Positions 28,997-37,815 of a DNA stretch of 64,000 nucleotides are shown here, piece by piece; within the stretch, counting starts at the first letter, position 1; each line of letters opens with the position of its first letter. Made by a program: the position numbers and the translations under genes. A model generated the notes under the pieces. That model saw only the letters and a list, made by a program, of their open reading frames with translations, was not told where the DNA came from and made no database searches. This stretch comes from Candidatus Endonucleibacter sp. (ex Gigantidas childressi). Lineage in GTDB: Bacteria > Pseudomonadota > Gammaproteobacteria > Pseudomonadales > Endozoicomonadaceae. Location of the stretch: NCBI GenBank assembly GCA_030674875.1, contig JASXSU010000003.1, positions 908,076 to 972,075 on the forward strand, given 5' to 3'.

Positions 28997-29803
28997 TTAT
29001 TGCGTTCTGCCGTGATCTTCGTCATGTCTCAGGGTTAAAATTTCATAGCCGTCTGGAGTGACAAGAATAGTATGTTCCCACTGGGCTGATGGACGTCCGT
29101 CTTTGGTGACGGAAGTCCACTTGTCTGGTTTTAGCTTGGTGTCTTTTTTTCCGGCATTAATCATGGGTTCAATGGTAAAAATCATACCTGCCTTAAGGGT
29201 GTGGTTAGAGTTGCTACAATAGCCGTTATAGTGGAGTACTTGTGGGGCTTCATGAAAGCCAAGACCAATGCCGTGACCACAGTAATCTTCAACAACGCTG
29301 AAGTGGTTGGCATGGGCGTGGTGTTCTATCACTCTGGCAATATCGTTTAGGCGAGAGCCGGGTCTTACCTGTTCTATTCCTTTGTACATGCACTCTTGAG
29401 TGACCTGAGAAAGGCGTTCTTTAAAGGGTTCTACCTTTCCCACTAAAAACATTTTACTGGTGTCACCGTGGTAGTTATCTTTAATTACTGTGATATCAAT
29501 ATTAACGATGTCGCCATTTTTCAGAATTTTTTTGTCGGAGGGGATGCCGTGGCAGACGACGTCATTGATGGAGGTGCATATGGATTTTGGAAAGCCCGGT
29601 CTATCCGGTGTGGAGCCATAGTTAAGAGGAGCAGGAATAGCTTTTTGCTCATTGACGATGTAGTCATGACAAAGACGGTCAAGTTCTCCCGTCGATACGC
29701 CGGGCTTGACGTGATTTCCAATCATTTCCAGTACGTTGGCGGCAAGTTTGCCTGCCACACGCATTTTTTCAATTTCTTCTGGTTTTTTAATAATTACATT
29801 CAT
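28997..29803 (-). CDS. map: Methionine aminopeptidase, type I
   Basis: The 268-aa protein has the normal bacterial length and opens with KKPEEIEKMRVAGKLAANVL. Metal ligands fall in NIDITVIKDNYHGDTSKMF (Asp103 and Asp114), in the GHGIGLGFHEAP loop, and in the FTIEPMIN and EHTILVT segments. It removes the initiator methionine from new proteins. As in many gammaproteobacteria it is divergent from rpsB, though here an IS30 wreck separates them. It is intact. Confidence 0.97.
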   Translation of the reverse strand: MNVIIKKPEEIEKMRVAGKLAANVLEMIGNHVKPGVSTGELDRLCHDYIVNEQKAIPAPLNYGSTPDRPGFPKSICTSINDVVCHGIPSDKKILKNGDIVNIDITVIKDNYHGDTSKMFLVGKVEPFKERLSQVTQECMYKGIEQVRPGSRLNDIARVIEHHAHANHFSVVEDYCGHGIGLGFHEAPQVLHYNGYCSNSNHTLKAGMIFTIEPMINAGKKDTKLKPDKWTSVTKDGRPSAQWEHTILVTPDGYEILTLRHDEDHGRTQ

Positions 29804-29879
29804 ATTCTAAGACGCTGTGTTGGTTATACTTTAACATTTCACTGAGTGTATCTTGCTGTGATTTTTACCTGCTACATAC

Positions 29880-30010
29880 ATACTCGTTTTCGCTGAAACG
29901 GTGAATAGAGGGTAAGCTAGTGAGCTCAGCCTTAAGCCTACGAGTATTAAATGGTTGAGGTGAGTTAGAGCTGTCAACAACCTTGCGCCCTCAATAAAAA
30001 TGATACAGGA
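29880..30010. repeat. Type B repeat, degenerate
   Basis: ATACTCGTTTTCGCTGAAAC, GCCTACGAGTATTAAATGGT and CAACCTTGCGCCCTCAATAA follow the type B order in the map upstream region. Confidence 0.5.
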
Positions 30011-30087
30011 AGTGTAATCAGTAAAATATTTGCTCCGAAAGGAGAGTAGCAAGCTATTTTTCGAAAAGCAGCATTTTTATGAAGCGC

Positions 30088-30739
30088 GGATTCAAATTCC
30101 AAGTGCATCACAGCTTAAACTGCTAACGCATCCCTGTATTCGCTCATTATCAGGGCTGGTGTTTTGAAATTCAAATCTTTTCTTGGCCGAGAATTAAGCC
30201 GCATCAATGCTCGCTTCACCTCTATCTGACAGACCTTCTTGAAGTCTGTATTCTTTGGAAAAAATTGTCGTAGCAAACCATTGGTGTTCTGATTTAACCT
30301 TAGCTCCCAAGAGCTGTAGGGGTGTGCAAAGTAAACCTCCGCCGATAATGCTTGGCTGTTTTTCTCATGGTACGAAAACTCTTTCCCGTTGTCAGCCGTA
30401 ATGGTGTGAACAATATCCTTAAATGGGTTGAGCAAGCTGATCGTAGCCTTGGTTGCATCTGCTGCGATTTTGCTGTTCACCTAGGCTGAGACCGTGTACT
30501 TCGTGACCAGCTCGACGATAGTTACCAAAGCCCCGCTATGCCCTTTGCCAATGATCTCCGCTATCTCCTTTTGGCTGCAACCGCTTTTTTTGGTGCTGAA
30601 ATCTGGCATCGTTGTTCGTAAGCCAGTTGTTGGTAAGTTATTGTCATACTTCATCTCTTGCCGGAGAAAAGGGTAGGAGCTTACCTTCAGCTGGCACTTT
30701 CTTCTGCCTAATCAAGTGATGTACTTCAGATTTGAATCC
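30088..30739 (-). mobile_element. IS30-like element 2, second deleted copy
   Basis: It has the same ends as 26783-27532. The DDE part (30115-30480) retains TADNGKEFSYHEKN and NQNTNGLLRQFFPKNTDF. The N-terminal part (about 30490-30660, minus strand) jumps from the helix-turn-helix to GKGHSGALVTIVE, so the region between has been deleted, and a stop precedes NSKIAADATKA. It separates map from rpsB. Confidence 0.82.
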
Positions 30740-30857
30740 GCCCAGTAAGTTTTATTTTATCGATTTTTACCTCTTTTTTTTGTGTATTACGGTAGGCTAC
30801 AAAGAATATTCTGACAGTCATTAAGGCTTGGCTCTTCCTGTCTGAATGAAAGTGTGG

Positions 30858-30863
30858 TATAAA
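30858..30863 (+). promoter_or_regulatory. Candidate -10 box for rpsB
   Basis: TATAAA preceded by TGTGG is the best -10-like site upstream of rpsB. No good -35 box lies at the right spacing, so this is tentative. It would leave a leader of about 155 bases, with a short CTCTG/CAGAG stem, long enough for the autoregulation by S2 known in this gene family. Confidence 0.25.
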
Positions 30864-31026
30864 CCGGTGTCAAGCGGTGTTGGTTAGTATCATTGATACT
30901 GACATGAATACTATTTTATATATACAGACTCACATTTACCGGCACATGGCTCTGGGTGCTCTCTGGTCAATCAGAGGGTCGAGGCATGGGGTATTTGGAG
31001 GCTTAACCCTAATTGTGGAGAAAATT

Positions 31027-32400
31027 ATGACTCAAGTAACAATGCGTGACATGCTCAAAGCGGGCGTGCATTTCGGCCATCAGACGCGGTACTGGAATCC
31101 AAAGATGAAAAAGTTCATTTTTGGTGCGCGGAATAAGATACACATAATTAACCTTGAGCATACTCTACCGGCATTTAATCATGCTTTGTCTTTCATTCGT
31201 AACCTAGCTGAAAAAAGAAATAAACTTTTGTTTGTTGGTGCCAAACGAGCTGCCGGCAAAATCATTCGTGAAGAGGCTAGGCGTTGTGGCATGCCCTATG
31301 TTGATAATCGTTGGTTAGGTGGCATGCTAACTAATTATAAAACTATTCGTCAGTCTATTCGCCGTCTTCGTGACTTGGAGACTCAGCGAGAAGGTGGTGT
31401 TTTTGATAAGCTGACTAAAAAAGAAGCTTTGATGCGTACTCGGGATTTGGAAAAGCTAGATCGAAGCTTGGGGGGCATAAAAGATATGGGTGGCTTGCCT
31501 GATGCGCTGTTTGTTGTTGATGTAGAGCACGAGCGCATTGCTATTCAGGAGGCTAATAAGCTTGGTATTCCCGTTATAGGTATTGTTGATACCAACTCTA
31601 GCCCTGATGGTGTTGATTATATTATTCCTGGTAACGATGATGCCATCCGCTCTATTCAATTATATGTTGAAGCTGCGGCTAATGTTGCTATGGATGGTCG
31701 CGCTGCTGCTAATACTAAATCTGAAGAAGCGAGAATGCAGGCTGCATCTGATGCTGCTGAAGCTAAGAAGGTAGCTGCTGAAGCTCGGAAAGCAGAAGAG
31801 GAAGCTGCTGATGCTGATGTGAAGGGCGATGCTAAAGCTCCAAAAGTAGAAGCTAAAGCTCCAAAAGTAGAAGCTACAGCTCCAAAAGTAGAAGCTAAAG
31901 CTCGAAAAGTAGAAGCTACAGCTCCAAAAGTAGAAGCTAAAGCTCCAAAAGTAGAAGCTACAGCTCCAAAAGTAGAAGCTAAAGCTCGAAAAGTAGAAGC
32001 TACAGCTCCAAAAGTAGAAGCTACAGCTCCAAAAGTAGAAGCTAAAGCTCCAAAAGTAGAAGCTAAAGCTCCAAAAGTAGAAGCTAAAGCTCCAAAAGTA
32101 GAAGCTAAAGCTCCAAAAGCAGAAGCTAAGGCTCCAAAAGTAGAAGCTAAAGCTCCAAAAGCAGAAGCTAAAGCTCCAAAAGCAGAAGCTAAAGCTCCAA
32201 AAGTAGAAGCTAAAGCTCCAAAAGTAGAAGCTAAGGCTACAAAAGTAGAAGATAAGGCCTCAAAAGCAGTAACTAAAGCTCCAAAAGCAGAAGCTAAGGC
32301 TCCTAAAATAGATAGTAAGGCTAGTAAAGCAAAAGCTGAAGTTGCTAAAGGAGAAAAGGTTGCAGATGAGTCAAATGATAAAGGTGAATCAAAGTCTTGA
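31027..32400 (+). CDS. rpsB: Ribosomal protein S2 with a long repetitive C-terminal tail
   Basis: The start is the ATG at 31027 ([20 protein letters not shown]), with GGAG seven bases upstream. Residues 1 to about 240 are a normal S2, with [11 protein letters not shown] and [15 protein letters not shown], the core that binds 16S rRNA and S1. S2 usually ends near 240-250; this one has 457 residues. After an Ala/Glu-rich bridge (about 240-269), 24 seven-residue units based on KAPKVEA run from 31834 to 32337, then a short acidic tail. The repeats keep an exact frame and have only scattered substitutions. The tail is Lys/Ala/Pro-rich, like histone-H1-type tails; its role is unknown. tsf follows. 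Confidence 0.96.
   Translation: MTQVTMRDMLKAGVHFGHQTRYWNPKMKKFIFGARNKIHIINLEHTLPAFNHALSFIRNLAEKRNKLLFVGAKRAAGKIIREEARRCGMPYVDNRWLGGMLTNYKTIRQSIRRLRDLETQREGGVFDKLTKKEALMRTRDLEKLDRSLGGIKDMGGLPDALFVVDVEHERIAIQEANKLGIPVIGIVDTNSSPDGVDYIIPGNDDAIRSIQLYVEAAANVAMDGRAAANTKSEEARMQAASDAAEAKKVAAEARKAEEEAADADVKGDAKAPKVEAKAPKVEATAPKVEAKARKVEATAPKVEAKAPKVEATAPKVEAKARKVEATAPKVEATAPKVEAKAPKVEAKAPKVEAKAPKVEAKAPKAEAKAPKVEAKAPKAEAKAPKAEAKAPKVEAKAPKVEAKATKVEDKASKAVTKAPKAEAKAPKIDSKASKAKAEVAKGEKVADESNDKGESKS
31834..32337 (+). repeat. 21-bp minisatellite, 24 units, in rpsB
   Basis: The unit AAAGCTCCAAAAGTAGAAGC plus T is repeated 24 times head to tail with no frame change. Units 1-19 are near-identical (variants ACAGCT, CGAAAA and GCAGAA); units 20-24 are more diverged. 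Confidence 0.95.
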
Positions 32401-32421
32401 TAGATAATATGGTTAAGGAAT

Positions 32422-32442
32422 AGGGGTATTAGCCCCTTTTTT
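32422..32442 (+). terminator. Hairpin with T-tract between rpsB and tsf
   Basis: AGGGG, a six-base loop TATTAG and CCCCT are followed by TTTTT. The stem is short (five GC-rich pairs), so it may end only part of the transcripts and lower tsf relative to rpsB. Confidence 0.6.
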
Positions 32443-32533
32443 AAGAGTGGAAAATAGTTTTACTCTTGTTTATCTAGGAATAATTACGCTGCCCTTGAGT
32501 GGGTGGTAAAACTAATTGCGAGAGGAGTCAGTC

Positions 32534-33394
32534 ATGGCAGCAGTTACGGCAGTAATGGTGAAAGAGCTGCGTGAGCGCACTGGGCTGGGTATGATGGAAT
32601 GCAAGGTGGCTCTAGTCGCCGCTGAAGGCGACATTGAAAAAGCTATTGAAGATATGCGTAAGTCTGGTCAGGCTAAAGCTGCTAAGAAAGCGGGTCGTAT
32701 AGCGGCTGAGGGTGTTGTTGCAGTTAAGATTTCTGAAGATAACAGTTTTGGTGTTTTGGTTGAGGTTAATAGTGAAACAGATTTCGCTGCTCGAGATGAT
32801 AATTTTCTAAATTACGTTAATAAAGTTGTTGAGGTCACTTTTGACCGAAAAGAGAATAATGTGGCCAAATTGATGGAGGGGGAGCTTGAGGAGGCTCGCT
32901 TGGCGTTAATCCAAAAAATTGGTGAGAATATTAGTGTTCGCCGAATTCATTGTGTAAAAGGAAGCGTTGTTGGTGAATATGTGCATGGCAATAAGCGCAT
33001 TGGTGTTTTAGTTAGTCAAGAAGGTGGTGACACAGGGCTAGCTCGCGACGTGGCTATGCATATTGCGGCGATTAATCCGCAGGTTGTAAGTAAGGACGAT
33101 ATGCCTGCTTCCCTAGTGGAGAAAGAGAAGCAGATCTTTAGGGCTCAAGCTGAGCAGTCTGGTAAGGCCCCAGAAATTATTGAAAAGATGATTGGTGGCC
33201 GTGTAGGTAAATATTTGGCGGAAAACAGCCTGTTAGAACAGCCTTTTGTTAAAGATCCAGACATTAAGGTGGGGGATTTGGCAAAAAAATCAGGTGCTAC
33301 TATTTCCAGTTTTGTTCGCTTTGAAGTGGGCGAAGGTATTGAGAAGGAGGAAGTTGATTTCGCTGCTGAGGTTCGTGCTCAGGCTGGGTTATAA
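32534..33394 (+). CDS. tsf: Elongation factor Ts
   Basis: The ATG at 32534 ([20 protein letters not shown]) has GAGAGGAGT just upstream and gives 286 aa, close to E. coli EF-Ts (283). [20 protein letters not shown] and the [12 protein letters not shown] segment are the conserved N-terminal domain and the core that opens EF-Tu for GDP release. It lies in the rpsB-tsf-pyrH-frr order but is now parted from pyrH by an IS630. It is intact. Confidence 0.97.
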   Translation: MAAVTAVMVKELRERTGLGMMECKVALVAAEGDIEKAIEDMRKSGQAKAAKKAGRIAAEGVVAVKISEDNSFGVLVEVNSETDFAARDDNFLNYVNKVVEVTFDRKENNVAKLMEGELEEARLALIQKIGENISVRRIHCVKGSVVGEYVHGNKRIGVLVSQEGGDTGLARDVAMHIAAINPQVVSKDDMPASLVEKEKQIFRAQAEQSGKAPEIIEKMIGGRVGKYLAENSLLEQPFVKDPDIKVGDLAKKSGATISSFVRFEVGEGIEKEEVDFAAEVRAQAGL

Positions 33395-33411
33395 GTTATT
33401 AATCTGTGGTT

Positions 33412-33534
33412 TATACTCATTATCCTTGAAGGTGGGGTGTTGGCTACTCTCGCTCACCTCCAATCACCTGTTATTCTGGGGCTAATGGGGTTTCGCTCGT
33501 TTGTCGCCTACCTCCCAATGGTAACGGGTTTATA
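33412..33534 (-). repeat. Type B MITE-like repeat
   Basis: It runs from TATACTCATTATCCTTGAAG to CCTCCCAATGGTAACGGGTTTATA, with the core in reverse orientation (GCTCACCTCCAATCACCTGT, GGGGTTTCGCTCGTTTGTCG). Confidence 0.75.
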
Positions 33535-33757
33535 TCATTTGGCTTGATGATATGAGGTTTCTAGCTACTATAAATCACTACTACTAGTGTGGCCTAGCTT
33601 GTGTGTTGTTTATTCATGCTTTCAATGGTATTGGATGTAGATCTTTTTTAATATTTCTGGTTTTTGTTTTTTGGCTTTACCGGTTACTTTTTCCATTATA
33701 TGCCCAAGTGTATTGAAGATGCTTGATTTTTTAGTGATTTTTCTTCAGACTACACTA

Positions 33758-34870
33758 ATGTCAAAATTCACCCTGACCCAACAGCAAAAAATCGACTTAG
33801 AATCTCGCCATAAAATATTGCGGGATGTACGAGAGTGTGACCGTATTAAAGCGATACTATTGTGGTCTGAAGGGAGGTCAATAACTTTTATTGCTCAGGC
33901 TTTGAGAAAAAGTGAATTCACGATCAATCGTCACATCAAAGATTACATAAAAAAAGAAAAACTTAAACCTGAAAATGGTGGCAGTGAGAGCCATCTAGAT
34001 GATGAGCAAACTCAACAATTGATTGAGCATGTATCTGAGAAAACCTACGCTCATACCCATCAAATTGTCGCTTATATTGCTGAGCGCTGGAAAATTCAAT
34101 ATAGCGCGTCAGGTATGAATCGGTGGCTACACCAGAAAGGGTTCACCTATAAACAACCCAAGGGTGTTCCCTATAAGACAGATGCGGATAAACAGGCTGA
34201 GTTTGTCAAGCACTATGAAGACCTGAAAGCCTCGCTACCAAAGGATGAAGTGATTCTGTTCATGGACGCAGTACATCCAACTCAAGCAACTAAGATCACA
34301 TCAGGATGGATTCGCAAAGGAGTTGATAAAGTCATCAATACAACCGGTAGCCGAACAAGGCTAAATATTATTTGGGCTATTGAATTAAACAACCTGTCAG
34401 CTGCTGTTTTTGAACAATTTGAGACAGTTAACGGCAAAGCTATTATCCAATTTTTCAAAAAAGTACGGACTTCTTATATGTCAATGGCCGTCATTCATAT
34501 GGTGTTTGATTATGCGGGTTATCACCACTCAAAGGAGGTGGCTAAAGAGGCTGAAAAGCAAGGTATAAAGCTTCATTACCTACCTCCGTATATACCCGTC
34601 GCCTTTCAAGTTGCTACGTTGTTGGCTGCGTTCGCTCACCCCGATCATCTACTACTCGTAGGCTCACGAGGCTTCGCTTACTTGCTGCCTAGTAGCATGA
34701 AATGCTTTGGGTGTAGTCCAAATTTGAATCCAATTGAGCGACTGTGGGAAGTAATAAAGGAGCACGCGCGAAATAATGAATATTTCGCGAAACCGGCGGA
34801 GTTACGACAGAAAATAAATCACTTCCTTGATGATACGTTGCCTAAAATTGGGGGCTTGGTTAGTCAGTAG
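33758..34870 (+). CDS. IS630 transposase carrying an in-frame 41-codon MITE
   Basis: The ATG at 33758 (SKFTLTQQQKIDLESRHKIL) is the natural start; the longer frame from 33671 only reads through the IS end. An N-terminal helix-turn-helix region (SITFIAQALRKSEFTINRHI) precedes the DDE domain, with VILFMDAVHP, HMVFDYAGYHHSKEV and NLNPIERLWEVIKEH. Between Tyr and Ser of the invariant PPYSPNLNPIE motif, 34593-34715 (123 nt) encode IPVAFQVATLLAAFAHPDHL and more, then the native frame resumes. Without the insert the protein would have 329 residues. The insert lies next to the catalytic Glu, so activity is doubtful although the frame is open to the normal stop. Confidence 0.88.
   Translation: MSKFTLTQQQKIDLESRHKILRDVRECDRIKAILLWSEGRSITFIAQALRKSEFTINRHIKDYIKKEKLKPENGGSESHLDDEQTQQLIEHVSEKTYAHTHQIVAYIAERWKIQYSASGMNRWLHQKGFTYKQPKGVPYKTDADKQAEFVKHYEDLKASLPKDEVILFMDAVHPTQATKITSGWIRKGVDKVINTTGSRTRLNIIWAIELNNLSAAVFEQFETVNGKAIIQFFKKVRTSYMSMAVIHMVFDYAGYHHSKEVAKEAEKQGIKLHYLPPYIPVAFQVATLLAAFAHPDHLLLVGSRGFAYLLPSSMKCFGCSPNLNPIERLWEVIKEHARNNEYFAKPAELRQKINHFLDDTLPKIGGLVSQ
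34591..34715 (-). repeat. Type A MITE-like repeat, in frame in the IS630 transposase
   Basis: The copy is inverted relative to the others: TATACCCGTCGCCTTTCAAG to CATGAAATGCTTTGGGTGTA. The insertion point is the TATA of CCGTATAGTCC, with TA duplicated. Confidence 0.92.
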
Positions 34871-35126
34871 AATTAACGACAATTTTCAGAGACTCAATTT
34901 TGCATTTTGAATTCACTTGGGTATAGCCTTTACTTGGTTCTTTATATGAGACAAAGGTTAGGGATCGGAGTATTCTATTTTTCTTGGTTTTGTCTGCAGT
35001 AACGAGGGTTTTATGCTAGTTACTATTGATGACGCAAGCACTGAGCAAGTTGGTAAAGCTTCATAAGGTTATATGTCGTGGCGACTGAAGGGTGAGTGGG
35101 CAGTAATATTACTCCTTAGGAGAGTG

Positions 35127-35252
35127 ATACTCAAAGAATTGGAATTGCTGCGCGGCGACAAGCGAATGAAGCTGCAGAAGCTAATGGGTGCTAAGCGACT
35201 GTGATGAGCTAACGCTGATAACAAGGTAGCAACCTCAAAGGCGACGGATATA
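35127..35252. repeat. Type C MITE-like repeat upstream of pyrH
   Basis: It runs from ATACTCAAAGAATTGGAATT to AGCAACCTCAAAGGCGACGGATATA with the core ACAAGCGAATGAAGCTGCAG. The rest of 34926-35336 shows nothing else beyond the pyrH leader. Confidence 0.68.
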
Positions 35253-35336
35253 ACTGTATTGTGCTATTGATAGTAGGAATGAATGTTAGAAAGTGTATTT
35301 TGTTAAATTTCCCGGTCTTCAATGCAGGAGTAAAGT

Positions 35337-36080
35337 ATGCCAGCAAATGATCGGCAGCCTAAGTACAAGCGAATACTTTTAAAGTTGAGCGGTGAGGCTC
35401 TGCAGGGTGATGGAGGTTTCGGCATTGATCCTCGTGTATTGGATCGTATTGCTTTAGAGATTGGTCAGCTTGTGGGGATTGGTGTGCAGGTAGGAATTGT
35501 TGTTGGCGGAGGCAACTTGTTTCGGGGTGCGGCGTTGAATGCTGCTGGGCTTGATCGTGTGACTGGTGATCATATGGGAATGCTAGCAACGGTTATGAAC
35601 TCGCTGGGTATTCGCGATGCTCTTGAGCGCTCTAATATTAATACGCGTGTCATGTCCGCAATTTCCATGAGTGGGGTAGTTGAAGACTATGATAGTCGAA
35701 AAGCGCTAAGGTATCTCAATGGCGGTGATGTGGTTATATTTTCTGCTGGAACGGGGAATCCATTTTTCACAACTGATTCTGCCGCCTGTCTGAGAGGTAT
35801 AGAAATTGGTGCTGATGTAGTTCTTAAGGCAACCAAGGTTGACGGTGTTTATGATAAAGACCCATCAAAGCATAGCGATGCCGTAAAGTTTAGCCAGTTG
35901 ACTTACGATGATGTACTGGCACAAAAGCTGGGAGTGATGGATTTAACTGCAATTTGCTTGGTAAGGGATCAGCAAATGCCTGTTAGAGTCTTCAATATGA
36001 ACAAAACCGGAGCTCTTTTGCGGCTTGTTGTTGGTGGTGACGAGGGTACACTAATTAATGGAGGTGATAAAAATGGTTAG
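35337..36080 (+). CDS. pyrH: UMP kinase
   Basis: The 247-aa protein has the amino-acid-kinase fold marks [26 protein letters not shown] and the [11 protein letters not shown] substrate-side loop of bacterial hexameric UMP kinases. It makes UDP for RNA, DNA and cell-wall precursors and is regulated by UTP and GTP in known members. GGAG lies before the ATG. The stop overlaps the frr start by eight bases, implying coupled translation. Confidence 0.97.
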   Translation: MPANDRQPKYKRILLKLSGEALQGDGGFGIDPRVLDRIALEIGQLVGIGVQVGIVVGGGNLFRGAALNAAGLDRVTGDHMGMLATVMNSLGIRDALERSNINTRVMSAISMSGVVEDYDSRKALRYLNGGDVVIFSAGTGNPFFTTDSAACLRGIEIGADVVLKATKVDGVYDKDPSKHSDAVKFSQLTYDDVLAQKLGVMDLTAICLVRDQQMPVRVFNMNKTGALLRLVVGGDEGTLINGGDKNG

Positions 36081-36630
36081 CGCAATAGGTAAGGATGCAG
36101 AGGAGCGTATGAGTAAGAGTGTGGACTCCATGTCTATTGCATTCGCTAAGATTCGTACTGGTCGCGCTAATCCGGGTTTGCTGGATGCTATCAGGGTATC
36201 TTATTACGGTTCAGAAACACAGTTGTCGCAGGTGGCTAATATTAGCACTGAAGATTCTCGCACGCTGTCTGTTCGTGCTTGGGAGGGATCAATGGTTCCG
36301 GAAATAGAAAGGGCTATATTGAAGTCGGGATTGGGTTTAAACCCATCTACGGCTGGAGATGTGATTCGCATTCCTTTGCCTCCATTAACAGAAGAAACGC
36401 GTAAAGGCTTTATCCGACAGGCACGACAGGAGGCAGAGAACGCCAGAATTGCCGTAAGAAATGTTCGTCGTGATGCTATGTCGGATCTAAAAAGTCTGGA
36501 AAAAGAAAAAGAGATCAGTGAAGATGAAGAGCGTCGTGGACAGGAAAGTGTACAAAAGTTGACCGACACTTGTATTGCCAAAATCGATAAATTGTTGGGG
36601 GAGAAAGAAGGCGATTTAACAGAGATCTAG
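36073..36630 (+). CDS. frr: Ribosome recycling factor
   Basis: The ATG at 36073 with GGAGGTGAT upstream gives 185 aa, the exact family length; the longer frame from 36058 adds only leader codons. [15 protein letters not shown] and [20 protein letters not shown] are the family landmarks of the two-domain L shape that mimics tRNA. With EF-G it splits post-termination ribosomes. The start overlaps the pyrH stop. uppS, the usual next gene, is not there. Confidence 0.97.
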   Translation: MVSAIGKDAEERMSKSVDSMSIAFAKIRTGRANPGLLDAIRVSYYGSETQLSQVANISTEDSRTLSVRAWEGSMVPEIERAILKSGLGLNPSTAGDVIRIPLPPLTEETRKGFIRQARQEAENARIAVRNVRRDAMSDLKSLEKEKEISEDEERRGQESVQKLTDTCIAKIDKLLGEKEGDLTEI

Positions 36631-37009
36631 TGTTACCACTCAAGAGTGAGTATGCGACAATAGTTAAGCCTAGAATTATGAGTAGCAGGTGCTTGGGGGC
36701 GAGGTGTCCAGCAACTTTATACCTTTAAAGGTAAAGGTTATAGGTTGTATTTCATTTATATCTTTTTTATTATTGTCGTGAGTAACTTAGCGATTCTTTT
36801 TTATTAAGATGTGATGTGCGGCTATTGTTATGAAGGATGGAATAGTGAAAGTCATCAAAGATGAGTTTTTGCTGTCATCTTGACTAATTTGAAGAGCAAT
36901 GTGATCGTTATGGTGGCAATGTAGTTGTGTTGCGTTTTTCTGGTGAAGGTATGTGTAATGCTAAGGTTAACGTTTTGTAACACCAAAGCAGAGCGGGGGT
37001 TAAAGCTTA
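36631..37009. other. Gap where uppS normally lies
   Basis: This gap contains a degenerate type B repeat (about 36640-36745, with GAGTATGCGACAATAGTTAA and CTTTAAAGGTAAAGGTTATA) and AT-rich sequence. No reading frame resembles undecaprenyl diphosphate synthase (HVAIIMDGNGRWA is missing). The string TTGTTATGAAGGATGGAATA is a faint echo of that motif but too short to call a relic. Confidence 0.55.
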
Positions 37010-37813
37010 GTGTTGAAACAAAGGGTGATGACAGGCTTAGTCTTGGGGTTTTTGGCTTTTATAGCTGTTTTTTGGTTGCCAGTTGATTATTTTTCTATAT
37101 TTATTGCGTTTGTTATTATGCTGGGTGGCTGGGAGTGGGCGAACCTTGCGGGTATTGAAAATAATAAATTGAGGTGGCTTTATGCTGCCATTATTGGTGG
37201 GCTTTGTTTTCTTATTAGTGTTTATTCAGTATCTCCTGTAGTTATATTTAGTGTTGCTACTGGCTGGTGGTGTTTGGCGTTTTTTTTGATTAGCAATTAT
37301 CCAGCTAATACGGTGTGGTGTACAAGTAAAGTTGTTAGGCTGCTAATGGGTTGTGTTACGTTAATTCCTGCTTGGTTGGCAATGGTTGTGTTGAAGGCTT
37401 TTTACGGGCCGTATTTTATTGTGATTTTGCTGCTTTTAGTGTGGGCGGCTGATGTGGGTGCTTACTTTGTGGGGAGGAGTTTGGGTAGGTGTAAGTTGGC
37501 AAAACATGTCAGTCCAAAAAAAACAATAGAAGGTATGCTTGGCGGTGTAGTATCGTCAATTTTAGTAGCTGTTGTTATTTGTCTTTTTCTTGATTTCAGT
37601 TTTACCAAAGGGTTGGCGTTTATAGGTTTAGCTGCTTTAATTGCGCTGGTATCAGTTTTAGGCGATTTACTAGAAAGCTTGCTGAAGCGAGAGAGGGGGG
37701 TTAAGGATAGTAGTAGCTTGTTACCGGGGCATGGGGGTATTCTAGATAGAATTGACAGTCTTACAGCTGCTTTGCCGGTGTTTGCGCTTATTCTTATAGC
37801 GAATGGAGGTTAG
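37010..37813 (+). CDS. cdsA: Phosphatidate cytidylyltransferase (CDP-diglyceride synthase)
   Basis: The start is GTG at 37010 (MLKQRVMTGLVLGFLAF). The 267-aa membrane protein has about eight hydrophobic segments and the C-terminal signature LLKRERGVKDSSSLLPGHGG followed by DRID, the CdsA active-site loop. It converts phosphatidic acid and CTP to CDP-diacylglycerol for all phospholipids. dxr starts three bases after the stop codon. A stretch of five G lies some ten bases before the start. Confidence 0.95.
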   Translation: MLKQRVMTGLVLGFLAFIAVFWLPVDYFSIFIAFVIMLGGWEWANLAGIENNKLRWLYAAIIGGLCFLISVYSVSPVVIFSVATGWWCLAFFLISNYPANTVWCTSKVVRLLMGCVTLIPAWLAMVVLKAFYGPYFIVILLLLVWAADVGAYFVGRSLGRCKLAKHVSPKKTIEGMLGGVVSSILVAVVICLFLDFSFTKGLAFIGLAALIALVSVLGDLLESLLKRERGVKDSSSLLPGHGGILDRIDSLTAALPVFALILIANGG

Positions 37814-37815
37814 GA

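Larger units (their letters stand above)
33699..34925 (+). mobile_element. IS630-family element
   Basis: The left end is TATGCCCAAGTGTATTGAAG and the right end GAATTCACTTGGGTATA, inverted. TA lies at both edges, as IS630 elements duplicate TA. It contains one transposase gene carrying a type A MITE. It splits tsf from pyrH. Confidence 0.9.

Noticed and set aside
29468-29845. Plus-strand frame over map
   Set aside because: It is the shadow of map, a clear methionine aminopeptidase.
31834-32337. 21-bp array as a CRISPR
   Set aside because: Units are contiguous without spacers and keep the rpsB frame.
33671-33757. N-terminal extension of the IS630 transposase
   Set aside because: It only translates the IS inverted end; the ATG at 33758 gives the family N-terminus.
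36810-36850. TTGTTATGAAGGATGGAATA as an uppS relic (IVM.DG)
   Set aside because: The resemblance covers only a few residues and no flanking uppS motif can be found.
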